This document shows, piece by piece, positions 35,126-43,706 of a stretch of 64,000 bases of DNA. The DNA is taken from contig JASEJE010000006.1 in assembly GCA_030024085.1 (NCBI GenBank), forward strand, positions 51,500 to 115,499, written 5' to 3'. Under the pieces are notes generated by a model, which saw nothing but the letters and a program-made list of their open reading frames with translations, was not told the origin of the DNA and did not search any database. Each line of letters starts with the position of its first letter. Positions within the stretch are counted from its first letter, which is position 1. Source of the stretch: Bacillota bacterium. GTDB lineage: Bacteria > Bacillota > SHA-98 > UBA4971. The position numbers were made by a program, and so were the translations under genes.

Positions 35126-36676
35126 TCACGCCTCCAAGTTATCAACAAGCTCCTGGACAAGGGGGGCAGGGTCGAGCGCCCCCGTGCCAAGCCTTGCCGC
35201 GAGATCCTCGACCGGAAGCCTCTGCCCTTGGGCAAACAACTCGCGCAGCGCTCGTCCGGTTTCGGGATACGCATACCACCGCTCGCCAAAGCGCTTCGCA
35301 AGGAAATGCCTCAAGTGCGCCTCGAATATCCATGCCCGCAGGTACCGGGCCACGTAGAAACCGTCATCCACGTCTGCCAGGTAATCGCTTTCGGGATACT
35401 TTGCTTTCAGGGCCTCCGTCAGGAGGCTCGCGTACTCGCGGGGCATCTCGGAAAGCGCGCCCCCGCTGTGCAGGTGAAGCTCGTAGAGAAGCTTGGCCGC
35501 GTAGCGCCGCAGCATGTAAAGCTTGTGCAACAGGGCGAACCTCCGGTACTCGTCTGCAAGGGGCCCGCTCACGTGCTCAGCCAGCCAGCGCTCGCTCGTG
35601 GCCAGGTGTTCGAAAAGAAACGCATACGCCTCGGTTACCGAGTTGTCCCCGAGCCACCTGTGCTCGAACGGCTGGTCGGGATCGACGCTCCCGTAGTGCC
35701 ACGCGTGGCCGGCCTCGTGAAGGATGCTGTGATAGTCGTCGTGACCTCCGTGAGGCATTATGACCAGCATGACCCTGCCGGGAACGTCAAGGGGGGCGCA
35801 AAACGCCCTCGGGGATTTGTTCTCGCGCGCCTCTGCATCTATGTGTATGTTGGGGTAGCGCTCCCGGGCAAGTCCCATGCCTGCCACGGTGGATTCGAGG
35901 GTCGGGAGCACCCTGTCCTGCCGGAACATGCCATCAAACCGCACTCCTCGAAAGAGGAAGCCGAGATCGTGGCGGCTCACGTCTTTGAGGCGCATCCCCA
36001 GGATGGTGGAGGCCGCCTTCTCCATCGCCTGCGTGTAGACGCCGTCGGTCTCGTCCAGGAAGCCCTCCATCACAGTTGAGAGGCCACCCAGGTCGAGGGC
36101 GCCGATGTCGGCGCAGAACGATCTGTAGTCGGAGTACCCGAGGTCGCCCACGAGCGAGTGAAGCATCGCAATGCGCTCCTCCCGCCGGGGATTGATCCCC
36201 AGAGTGACCTTCTGTCGTGCAGCCTCGAGCGCGCCCCGCGCCCGCTCGTTGGGCTCGTTCGCCAGCACCACCTGTGACATGCGGAACGGGATCTTTCTAC
36301 CCTCGAACTCGATGACTGCCTGAGTCTCTGCGGATACAATGGCGTCGGTCATCTCCTTCGTCGCCATCTCGAGGTATCCGTCGCATGTGAAGCCGGCAAG
36401 GTAGCGGGCGCGCCTGGCGGCGTCGGACTCAGCCTCCCCCATAGGTCCGCCCTCTGCAACGCGGACCCCGGAAGGCCCCTCACCCGGGGTGCATCTCAAA
36501 GCCCGGGCCGCATCCAGGAGGGTCAGCACCTCGGCCCTCTCGAAGAGGTCTTTGTTCCGCTCGAATATGGGTGCTGTTTCCAGAGAGTCCTTGAGCCCGG
36601 CACCGTTCAGGTATGACTCCTCATACAGTTCACGGAGGAAGCCCTCGGCACGTCTTCGATACTCCTCTACCTCCAC
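35126..36676 (-). CDS. M3-family-like zinc oligopeptidase
   Basis: 516 residues. GTG start (36676) with GGAGGGGG six bases upstream. Zinc-binding HEAGHAWHYG about residue 320, with the downstream acidic ligand likely in NSVTEAYAFLFEH. The helical build and length match the oligoendopeptidase F / M3 group, though it is shorter than classical PepF (about 600). Cytosolic, no signal peptide; it would degrade short peptides. It follows the M29 aminopeptidase gene by 16 bp, making a small peptide-utilisation operon. Confidence 0.85.
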   Translation of the reverse strand: MEVEEYRRRAEGFLRELYEESYLNGAGLKDSLETAPIFERNKDLFERAEVLTLLDAARALRCTPGEGPSGVRVAEGGPMGEAESDAARRARYLAGFTCDGYLEMATKEMTDAIVSAETQAVIEFEGRKIPFRMSQVVLANEPNERARGALEAARQKVTLGINPRREERIAMLHSLVGDLGYSDYRSFCADIGALDLGGLSTVMEGFLDETDGVYTQAMEKAASTILGMRLKDVSRHDLGFLFRGVRFDGMFRQDRVLPTLESTVAGMGLARERYPNIHIDAEARENKSPRAFCAPLDVPGRVMLVIMPHGGHDDYHSILHEAGHAWHYGSVDPDQPFEHRWLGDNSVTEAYAFLFEHLATSERWLAEHVSGPLADEYRRFALLHKLYMLRRYAAKLLYELHLHSGGALSEMPREYASLLTEALKAKYPESDYLADVDDGFYVARYLRAWIFEAHLRHFLAKRFGERWYAYPETGRALRELFAQGQRLPVEDLAARLGTGALDPAPLVQELVDNLEA

Positions 36677-36692
36677 GATGGACCCCCTCCAA

Positions 36693-37658
36693 TCATACTC
36701 TGAGAACGCCGTTTTCGATGACGGTCACGCCGTCCACTACCAGCGTGGGCTTGAGGATTATGCCGTCGAGGTGGCTCGGGACATCAACGGTGCCGCCGAA
36801 GCTCACGTTGTTGCCGATCGCGATGTGGACCGTCCCCAACACCTTCTCGTCTTCGAGCACCTTGCCGGTGATGACGGCGCGGTCGTTCGTACCCACCCCA
36901 AGCTCGGCGATGTTCCTGGCGGGTTTCCCGAGGTGGGCTATGGCGTCCTCGAGGGACCTCGCGGCCCGCCCGCCGGATATCTCGGTTACGTACCCGTCCT
37001 CCACCCTCATGGTGATGTGATCCTCCAGGACGCCCGGGCCCGCCATGGCGCCGTCCACCACGATGACGCCGCTGGCGGAGCCTTCGACAGGCGCGATGTA
37101 CGCCTCGCCAGCAGGCAGGTTTCCGAAGTCACCTGGAAGGCGGTATATGCCGGTGTCAGGGTGCCCCTCGCGTCCTTCGATGGACATGGTGATGTCGGTG
37201 CCGGAGGGGCTCGTGACCCTCGCGGTCCTGCCCGACGTCAGGATGCCCGCAACCCTCCTGCTCACCCCCGCGATGCGGGAGTAGTCTGCCGAGAGGGTGC
37301 GCACCATCGACTCCGGCGTGATTCCGGGGAGCGTGGCGATGCGCGCGCCCGCCGCACACGCCTCCCGTCTCGCAGCCGTGTGCGAAAGCGACTTGCTCGT
37401 GGGAGCGAGCACCACATCGACCGCCTTCATGATAGCGGCTATCGGGGCCGGCGGTTCCTCGCCGTTTCTTGCCCTTGGCATCATCTCGACGAGCATCGCC
37501 TCCGCCCCGAGGGAACGGGCCTGATCCCACAGGGCGTATCCTATCTCTCGTAGCTTCTCATCGGTGACGACGAGCACGCTCTCCCCCGGCGCCACACCCA
37601 TGCATTGCGCGAGCGCTGTACGCGCGGCGCCGCGCAGATCCTCACTTGCTACGGCCAC
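36693..37658 (-). CDS. Aminopeptidase, M29-like
   Basis: 321 residues. GTG start preceded by GGGAGGGATGAG. N-terminal Rossmann-like part (GESVLVVTDEKLREIGYALWDQARSLG), then a metal-binding C-terminal half with PAGEAYIAPVEGSASGVIVVDGAM, ELGVGTNDRAVITG and GTVHIAIGNNVSFGG, matching the thermophilic aminopeptidase (M29/AmpS-like) group including the leucyl-aminopeptidase-related bacterial forms. Cytosolic. The metal ligands are inferred from family position. Confidence 0.85.
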   Translation of the reverse strand: MAVASEDLRGAARTALAQCMGVAPGESVLVVTDEKLREIGYALWDQARSLGAEAMLVEMMPRARNGEEPPAPIAAIMKAVDVVLAPTSKSLSHTAARREACAAGARIATLPGITPESMVRTLSADYSRIAGVSRRVAGILTSGRTARVTSPSGTDITMSIEGREGHPDTGIYRLPGDFGNLPAGEAYIAPVEGSASGVIVVDGAMAGPGVLEDHITMRVEDGYVTEISGGRAARSLEDAIAHLGKPARNIAELGVGTNDRAVITGKVLEDEKVLGTVHIAIGNNVSFGGTVDVPSHLDGIILKPTLVVDGVTVIENGVLRV

Positions 37659-37931
37659 GTCTCATCCCTCCCGGCTTGCCGCCCTTCGACTCAGCTCCGT
37701 CGGCCAGATCGTAGGTCTCTGATGTAGTATGGATAGTAACTTCTCCCCCATACGCGTTTCTCCTCTACACGGCATCCATGTTTCCGCCGGACATCGTCGC
37801 CTGGCGCAACCGGGCGCAAGGCCTGGCACGGTCCAGGACAAGTTCGAGGGGTGATGCGCACATAAACCCGACCAAACACAAGATAATAATACTGACATCA
37901 ACGGCCATACATGAAGGAGTGATGGTGGCAC

Positions 37932-38252
37932 ATGCCGAGGAAGACGATGCGCGATCTGTTCATCGACAGGAGGGTTGCGATCGATCCCGTTCCGCTTGCC
38001 AGCAAGAAGAAGGGGACGATCATGTACAGGGGGCTCCTTTCCATGTCCGGGGCCGATTCAGTCTATCTGTACTCCGGATACGGCGACAACTGGGAGAACG
38101 CCCGCTTCACCCCGATGACGAAGGTGGATGACGTGACGTGGTCGGCCGATATGACAATCGAAGGGGACAAGGCGTTCAACTTCTGCTTCAAGGATAGCGC
38201 CGATCACTGGGACAACAACTCCGGCCTCAACTGGGGCGTTGAGATCGTTTGA
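37932..38252 (+). CDS. Small CBM25/CBM53-like carbohydrate-binding protein
   Basis: 106 residues. A basic N-terminal tail is followed by a complete immunoglobulin-like starch-binding module: GADSVYLYSGYGDNWENA and FNFCFKDSADHWDNNSGLNWGVEI, with the aromatic residues (Trp, Tyr) that line the sugar site. No signal peptide and no catalytic domain. A paralogue lies at 42818-43321. It may bind intracellular glycogen-like polymer (inference). An intrinsic terminator follows. Confidence 0.8.
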   Translation: MPRKTMRDLFIDRRVAIDPVPLASKKKGTIMYRGLLSMSGADSVYLYSGYGDNWENARFTPMTKVDDVTWSADMTIEGDKAFNFCFKDSADHWDNNSGLNWGVEIV

Positions 38253-38293
38253 GCCTGTGCCGGCCGGCCCATGTGGTTGCAATGGGATGTCGA

Positions 38294-38329
38294 GCGGGCC
38301 CTGGGGCTACCGGGGCCCGCAACTCTTTT
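38294..38329 (+). terminator. Intrinsic terminator after the CBM-like gene
   Basis: Stem GCGGGCCC/GGGCCCGC (38294-38301/38313-38320) followed by AACTCTTTT. Confidence 0.8.
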
Positions 38330-38410
38330 CTGAAAGACGGGAGGAAAAATCACCATATTGTAGAAGCCCTTACCATATAGGGGCCGCGTGCCCACTTTGA
38401 AGAAAGCGGA

Positions 38411-39688
38411 GTGAGTTACGTGGAGCAAGGTGGCAAGGCACCTGGCAGAGTCGGCTTTTTGGAAGTCCTCTCGAACCGGCGGTTTCGCAGGCTGTGGCTG
38501 GGGCAACTAGTGTCGCTCTTCGGCGACAAGCTCAATTTCGTCACTCTCCTCGCCCTTCTGCACTCAAAACCCGGGGGAAGCCAGAACCTCCTCCTGCTGG
38601 CGCTCGTCCAGACCACCGCATACCTCTGCTTCGGACTCTTCGCGGGCGCACTCGTTGACAGGCTCGACAGAAAGAAGATCATGGTGGCAGGCGATCTCGC
38701 GAGAGCGGCCCTCGTGCTCACTCTGCCATTCATAGACTCGCGCCAGCTCATATTCGCCGTATCCTTCATCATAACAAGCATAACCCTGTTCTTCGAGCCG
38801 GCGCGCGACGCGTCCGTCCCCACAATCGTCGAGCGGGACCATCTCCTCACAGCAAACTCGCTCCTTCAGACATCGCGAGCGTTATCGGACATCGTCGGGC
38901 TCATGGTGAGCGGAGTGGTGGTGTGGCTCGCCGGAACTAAGCTCGCATTTTTCATAGACTCAGCTTCTTTCGTCTTCTCTGCTGTCATGATCTGGCCCAT
39001 CGCCATCCCCCGCGCCATGGCTGTATCGTCCGCCGCGAGGGGCATCGTAACCCGCGTGCTGGCGGATGTGCGCGAGGGGATCGAGTTTCTCCGGCGCGAA
39101 CGAGACGTGGCGTCCATCATCGTGCTGTATGTCGCGCTCGGTCTGGGTATGGGCCCGGTCAACGTGTTGCTCTTCACGTATGCGGCAGACGTCATCGGAC
39201 TGGGAGCCCGGGCCTATGGCCTCATCTCGGGGTCCATAGTCGGCGGCGTGCTTGTGGGAAGCATGCTGCTGGGCAGGTTCGGGCAGCATCTCGAGAAGCG
39301 CCGCGTCATGACCGGCGGCCTCTTCGGCCTGGGGGCGCTGCTCCTGGTTCTCGTCAATACCAGGCTTCTTGTGCCGGCTATGGTGATCGCCGTGGGGAGC
39401 GGCCTTGCCAACAGTTGCTTCTTCATCTCATTCCTGACGCTGTTTCAGGAACTCGTCCCCAACGAGAAGCGGGGCCGGCTGTTCAGCATTCACTACATAA
39501 CCAAGCAGTCGTCGGCGTTCATCTCCATCACCGCGGCGACTCTCCTTGCGACCGTCATGTCGGCGGTCACGATCCTGAGCATATCGGCTATAATAGTGAT
39601 GGCCGCCGCCGCGCTTGGCTGGTTCCTTCTGGTCGTCCGCCCGGCCGGTGAGAGGCGGGCGACGACGGAAACCCAGACGCCTGCGTGA
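38411..39688 (+). CDS. MFS transporter (EntS/multidrug-like)
   Basis: 425 residues, about 12 membrane segments. RRFRRLWLGQLVSLFGDKLN at the start and GALVDRLDRKKIMVAGDLARAALV (the MFS loop 2-3 motif) are typical of EntS-like and MdtG-like exporters; VPTIVERDHLLTANSLLQTSRAL also fits. The substrate is unknown. It is followed 30 bp later by the DUF1614 gene. Confidence 0.88.
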   Translation: MSYVEQGGKAPGRVGFLEVLSNRRFRRLWLGQLVSLFGDKLNFVTLLALLHSKPGGSQNLLLLALVQTTAYLCFGLFAGALVDRLDRKKIMVAGDLARAALVLTLPFIDSRQLIFAVSFIITSITLFFEPARDASVPTIVERDHLLTANSLLQTSRALSDIVGLMVSGVVVWLAGTKLAFFIDSASFVFSAVMIWPIAIPRAMAVSSAARGIVTRVLADVREGIEFLRRERDVASIIVLYVALGLGMGPVNVLLFTYAADVIGLGARAYGLISGSIVGGVLVGSMLLGRFGQHLEKRRVMTGGLFGLGALLLVLVNTRLLVPAMVIAVGSGLANSCFFISFLTLFQELVPNEKRGRLFSIHYITKQSSAFISITAATLLATVMSAVTILSISAIIVMAAAALGWFLLVVRPAGERRATTETQTPA

Positions 39689-39718
39689 TTTCGCGACGGT
39701 CGATCGGAGGATGTACCG

Positions 39719-40363
39719 GTGTTCGGCCTGCTCTCGCTGGTATTGCTGTTCATCCTGCTGCTACCGGCGCTCGTGTTTCTGTTCTACTTCAACGTCGCAG
39801 CGATATCCTTCACGAAGCTGGGGCTTTCGCCCCAGGGAGCTATGCTGCTCTTCGGCCTCTCACTCCTCGGGAGCGTCGTGAACATCCCCCTCGTTCGACA
39901 GCGCGTTCTCGTGGAGGAGCCTCCACGGCTTTTCTTCTCGTTCCTCTTCTACTACCCGCCGCGCGTCCGACAGCAGGTCATCGCCGTGAACTTCGGCGGA
40001 GCGGTGGTGCCCACCGTCTTTGCTCTTTATCTCCTGCAGAGAACGCCGATTCTCCCCGCAATCGCGGCGACTGCCATCGTGGCCTGGGCTGCCAAATCCA
40101 TGGCGCGCGTGGTGCCCGGCGTCGGCATCGCGCTCCCGGCATTCATCCCACCGCTCGTCGCCGCGGGCGCTGCGCTGTTGCTGGCAGGGGAGTATGCAGC
40201 GCCGGTGGCGTACATAGCCGGCTCCCTCGGGACGCTCATCGGCGCAGACCTCTTGAACCTCCCAAAGATCCGCACCCTTGGAGCACAGCTCGTAAGCATA
40301 GGCGGGGCAGGCGTATACGACGGTATCTTCCTCGTTGGAGTCGTGGCGGCGTTCCTGGCATGA
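39719..40363 (+). CDS. DUF1614 family membrane protein
   Basis: 214 residues with about six membrane helices. FNVAAISFTKLGLSPQGAMLLFGLSLLGSVVNIPL, QVIAVNFGGAVVPT, GTLIGADLLNLPKI and GGAGVYDGIFLVGVVAAFLA are characteristic of DUF1614, a family of unknown role in Firmicutes and archaea. GTG start. Probably cotranscribed with the upstream MFS gene. Confidence 0.85.
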   Translation: MFGLLSLVLLFILLLPALVFLFYFNVAAISFTKLGLSPQGAMLLFGLSLLGSVVNIPLVRQRVLVEEPPRLFFSFLFYYPPRVRQQVIAVNFGGAVVPTVFALYLLQRTPILPAIAATAIVAWAAKSMARVVPGVGIALPAFIPPLVAAGAALLLAGEYAAPVAYIAGSLGTLIGADLLNLPKIRTLGAQLVSIGGAGVYDGIFLVGVVAAFLA

Positions 40364-40631
40364 TCGCCGCGAGATCGAGGCTCGATCGAGGCACACTCGC
40401 GGCAACGGGCCCGGTGCTGGTCGCGCCAAATGCGGATTTATCGGCCTGCACCACTTTCCCGGCATGTTCCGGGTCAGCCTGGTCGTTTTGCGCCAATTTG
40501 TGGACCTGCGTGGGCAAGAGAGGGGAGGCCGAGGTTGCGCGAGATGCCGTGGGCAAGTGGAACACTGCTCGCCTGACGGCTTAAGTTCCTGGGGCAGCGA
40601 CTGGCAAAGGAAGGTGCCCGAGGAACGAAAA

Positions 40632-40707
40632 TGGTGGCCCCGACGGAATTCGAATCCGTGTCACCGCCTTGAGAGGGCGGTGTCCTGGGCCGCTAGACGA
40701 CGGGGCC
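40632..40707 (-). tRNA. tRNA-Glu (CTC)
   Basis: 76 nt with CCA encoded. Acceptor GGCCCCG/CGGGGCC, anticodon stem CCGCC/GGCGG with loop CTCTCAA (anticodon CTC), T-arm ACGGATTCGAATTCCGT. It lies 21 bp downstream of tRNA-Gln. Confidence 0.96.
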
Positions 40708-40728
40708 ACACACATGAAAACATATTTC

Positions 40729-40802
40729 TGGCTGGGGAGGGAGGATTCGAACCCCCACAAACAGATCCAGAGTCTGTCGTGCTACCCTTACACAACTCCC
40801 CA
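40729..40802 (-). tRNA. tRNA-Gln (CTG)
   Basis: 74 nt with CCA encoded. Acceptor TGGGGAG/CTCCCCA, anticodon stem ACAGA/TCTGT with loop CTCTGGA (anticodon CTG), T-loop GTTCGAATC. Confidence 0.95.
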
Positions 40803-40861
40803 GCGCAATCTCTTTTCCTGATTGGGCCTGCGGAGCTACACCGTGGCCCTCCCATGTCGGA

Positions 40862-40891
40862 ATTCTAGCACAGCATAAGTCCTCGCGTCAA
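40862..40891 (-). promoter_or_regulatory. Promoter of the tRNA-Gln/tRNA-Glu unit
   Basis: Minus strand: TTGACG (40886-40891), 18-bp spacer, TAGAAT (40862-40867). The tRNA-Gln 5' end is about 60 bp downstream. Confidence 0.7.
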
Positions 40892-40943
40892 CCCCTGTTC
40901 CGAGCTTTCTTCCGTGCTGGGCCTTCTCCCCCTGCTCCAGCCT

Positions 40944-41015
40944 TGAAGCGGGGTCACCGCCTCGAGAGGGCGGCAGGGTGGTGACACGGGCCGCCGGACG
41001 ACGCGGCCACACATG
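40944..41015 (-). pseudogene. Decayed tRNA-Glu copy
   Basis: Plus-strand pieces TCACCGCCTCGAGAGGGCGG and GACGACGCGGCCACACATGA closely match the anticodon arm and 5' half plus flank of the intact tRNA-Glu (TCACCGCCTTGAGAGGGCGG, GACGACGGGGCCACACACATGA). The T-arm half is missing or unrecognisable and the acceptor cannot pair. Confidence 0.65.
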
Positions 41016-41045
41016 AACCCGCGACGTTACGTGAAGCTACGCAGG

Positions 41046-42512
41046 CTAGCTCCCGGTCGCAAGCCTCGCGACGGCGGCGTCCAGGCGTGAGCACGTCACG
41101 TCCCTGCCGAGCAGCTCCAGAACCTCGAAGATCCCCGGGCTCGCCGCGCGCCCCGTGACCGCCACGCGCACAGGGTGGATGATATCGCCCGCTTTCCTGC
41201 CCGCCTCTGCGGCATAACCCCGCAGCACCTTCTCGACATCCGCCGCCGTGAATGCATCGATGGCCGCAAGCCTCCGCCGGATCTCGCGCAGGGTCTCCGG
41301 AACATAGTCGCGCGTAAGGAACTTCTCGAAGGCCTCCGCGTCGTAGTCGACCTTCTCGGTAAAGAAGAAGTCCCCAAGGGTCACGACGTCCTTCACCGTA
41401 TGCATTCTCTCCCGGAGCAGTCCCACGATCTTCTCGATGCGCGCCATCTCGCGCCCGTCAGGGGAGGCTGTCGCGAGCCCCGCCCTCGCAAGGTGCTCCA
41501 CGGCAAGCGCCGCAAGCGTCTTCAAGTCCGTTGCCCTGAGGTAGTGCCCGTTCATCCAGAGGAGTTTCTCGGGGTCGAACACCGCCGGGTTCTTCGAGAC
41601 CTTCTCCAGGCTGAACTTCTCCACCAGCTCCTCCCGGCTGAAGATCTGCGAAGTGGCGTCGTACGCCCACCCGAGGAGGACCAGGTAGTTCACGAGCGCG
41701 TCCGGCAGATAGCCCTCGTCGCGATACTGACCTATGGAAGTCGCGCCGTGCCTCTTGCTGAGCTTGGTCCTGTCGGGCCCGAGTATCATCGAGACGTGGG
41801 CGAACCTGGGGAGATCGAACCCCAGCGCCCGGTACATCATGATCTGCTTCGGGGTGTTGGGCAGGTGCTCATCGCCTCGGATTATGTGGGAGATCTCCAT
41901 CAAGGTGTCGTCCACGACCGCCGCGAAGTTGTAGGTCGGGTAGCCGTCCGACTTCAGGATCACGAAGTCGTCGATGAACCTGTTCTCGAAGCGGACCTCG
42001 CCCCTGATGAGATCGTCCACCACGGTCTCGCCATCGTCCACCTTGAACCTGAGCGCGGGCTTACGGCCCTCCGCCTCGAAGGCCCGGCGCTCCTCCGCCG
42101 ACAGGTGCCTGCACCGCCCCGGGTACCCGACCGACTCGCCCCGGGCGAGCGCGGCCCGCCGTGCCTCCTCGAGCTCATCGGGAGTGCAGTAGCACGGATA
42201 AGCATATCCTTTCGAGAGCAGCCGGTCGGCGTACTCACGGTAGATGTCAAGTCTTTCTGACTGAAAGTACGGGCCGTACCTCCCACCCACGGTGGGGCCT
42301 TCGTCCCAGTCGAGCCCGAGCCATTTTATGCTGTCGATGATCGCATCGACCGACGCCTCTGTGGACCTCTCCACGTCAGTGTCCTCGATCCGCAAGACGA
42401 ACGTGCCGCCGTGATGCCGTGCGAAAAGCCAGTTGAAGAGCACTGTGCGCGCCCCGCCGACGTGCAGGTACCCGGTGGGGGACGGAGCGAACCTGACCCT
42501 TGCCCGATTCAT
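41046..42512 (-). CDS. gltX: Glutamyl-tRNA synthetase
   Basis: 488 residues from ATG 42512 (MNRARVRFAPSPTGYLHVGG, the HIGH-type motif), with GAGGGG about 9 bp upstream. KLSKRHGATS is the KMSKS loop; RIEDTDVERST and IIRGDEHLPNTPKQIM are family signatures. It charges tRNA-Glu and, in many Firmicutes, also tRNA-Gln for GatCAB amidation. The tRNA-Glu and tRNA-Gln genes lie directly downstream on the same strand. Whether it is discriminating cannot be read with confidence. Confidence 0.96.
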   Translation of the reverse strand: MNRARVRFAPSPTGYLHVGGARTVLFNWLFARHHGGTFVLRIEDTDVERSTEASVDAIIDSIKWLGLDWDEGPTVGGRYGPYFQSERLDIYREYADRLLSKGYAYPCYCTPDELEEARRAALARGESVGYPGRCRHLSAEERRAFEAEGRKPALRFKVDDGETVVDDLIRGEVRFENRFIDDFVILKSDGYPTYNFAAVVDDTLMEISHIIRGDEHLPNTPKQIMMYRALGFDLPRFAHVSMILGPDRTKLSKRHGATSIGQYRDEGYLPDALVNYLVLLGWAYDATSQIFSREELVEKFSLEKVSKNPAVFDPEKLLWMNGHYLRATDLKTLAALAVEHLARAGLATASPDGREMARIEKIVGLLRERMHTVKDVVTLGDFFFTEKVDYDAEAFEKFLTRDYVPETLREIRRRLAAIDAFTAADVEKVLRGYAAEAGRKAGDIIHPVRVAVTGRAASPGIFEVLELLGRDVTCSRLDAAVARLATGS

Positions 42513-42608
42513 GCCAAGACCCCTCTCGATAGCCCTCATGCCTTGCATTATACCTCACAAGGACATGCGCTTCAAGGCAGAGGACGCGCGGGCGTGCGGA
42601 TGTGTGGG

Positions 42609-42626
42609 CATCCGGACGTCCGGATG
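42609..42626. promoter_or_regulatory. 18-bp perfect palindrome upstream of gltX
   Basis: CATCCGGACGTCCGGATG equals its own reverse complement. It lies about 97 bp upstream of the gltX start in a 305-bp non-coding gap that otherwise shows only GC-rich short repeats. It is a candidate operator. Confidence 0.4.
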
Positions 42627-42817
42627 TCAGGGCGCCAGAGCACCGGAGCGCCGGGGCGACCTCCGGACGCCCGACGGCGGTCCAGGCAGGGTTGTCAGCA
42701 GCACGGCGCACTCTGGGGCGACCGTGTGTGGTACCACGCAGGGCAGGACTCCCGGGTCGCGGGAACTGGTCCAGGAGGACCCCCGGGCCCTGATTGAAAG
42801 CCTCGCCGGGAGTAACC

Positions 42818-43321
42818 CTACGTAACAAGCTCGCCGTTGTGTATCTCGTAGCTCCAGTTCCGCCCGTCGTTGTTGTCCCAGTTGCCTGCATTGTCCCTGA
42901 AGCAGAAATGGAACCTGGATGTCTCTTCCATGGGCACGTCCACGCGAGCCTCGAACACGCCCTGCTCTGTCCTGGTCATGGGGACATCAGCCACCCGGTT
43001 CCAGGTGCCGATCCCGTAACCCACGTGCAGGTATACCTGGTCCGCCCCAGATCTTGCAAGCAGCCCGCCGTACCTCACGGACACTGAGTCTCCAGCGGTG
43101 ATGGGAGTAGGGCTCACATACACCCCGTCGTCAACGCTGGCAGGTGCGGCGCCTGCCACCGATGGGACGCCCCTGGTACTCACCGCCCCTGGACCTCCCT
43201 GGCGCACGTCCCCCTCCCCGGTGCGCCGGGCCGCTGCCCGGCTCGCCCGGGCCATCTCCGCCGCGACCTCCACGTCTGTCCTGTTCAGTCTCTTCGTAAC
43301 CCAGTCGATGATGCCCGCCAT
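42818..43321 (-). CDS. CBM25/CBM53-like carbohydrate-binding protein
   Basis: 167 residues from ATG 43321 (MAGIIDWVTKRLN), GGAGGAGG about 10 bp upstream. An N-terminal ~80-residue basic/Ala-rich segment leads into one starch-binding module (VYVSPTPITAGDSVSVRYGG, QVYLHVGYGIGTWNRV, FHFCFRDNAGNWDNNDGRNWSYEI). It is the larger paralogue of the protein at 37932. No signal peptide, so probably cytosolic and perhaps attached to storage polysaccharide (inference). Confidence 0.8.
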   Translation of the reverse strand: MAGIIDWVTKRLNRTDVEVAAEMARASRAAARRTGEGDVRQGGPGAVSTRGVPSVAGAAPASVDDGVYVSPTPITAGDSVSVRYGGLLARSGADQVYLHVGYGIGTWNRVADVPMTRTEQGVFEARVDVPMEETSRFHFCFRDNAGNWDNNDGRNWSYEIHNGELVT

Positions 43322-43496
43322 GGGCCCAGATACCTCCTCCAAGCTGTAGGTACGGATATTCCGTATCCATAGTCTATCTGGGCGGGGGCGCGGCTATAGA
43401 TGAAAATTCCCCCTCTCCAGAGGGCTGCGAGGAAAGCCAGACTCCTGTCTGGCGCAACCGGCTCGGGCGGCGGGAATGCAGTCCCCTGAACCCGCG

Positions 43497-43706
43497 CCAA
43501 GTTTGGCGCCATGAGTTTGCGCTACTTCCCTGACGGTGCTGGGGTTGCCGGTGCTTGCTAGGGCGGGGCGTCGAGGATTTGGCTAGCCTTAAGCGCCAAA
43601 TTCGAACGCATCTCACCGCACGCGCCGTCCCCGGAGGGCAACACCGGCAACCCTGGACCGGACTTGCGCGCTGAAAAGCAGCGCGAATTTGTGGCGATCC
43701 ACTTAG
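43497..43706 (+). repeat. Interspersed repeat, copy D
   Basis: Full length with a slightly diverged left end (CCAAGTTTGGCGCC) and right end GGCGATCCACTTAG. The right end supplies the spoIIP stop codon (TAA at 43703-43705). Confidence 0.88.
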
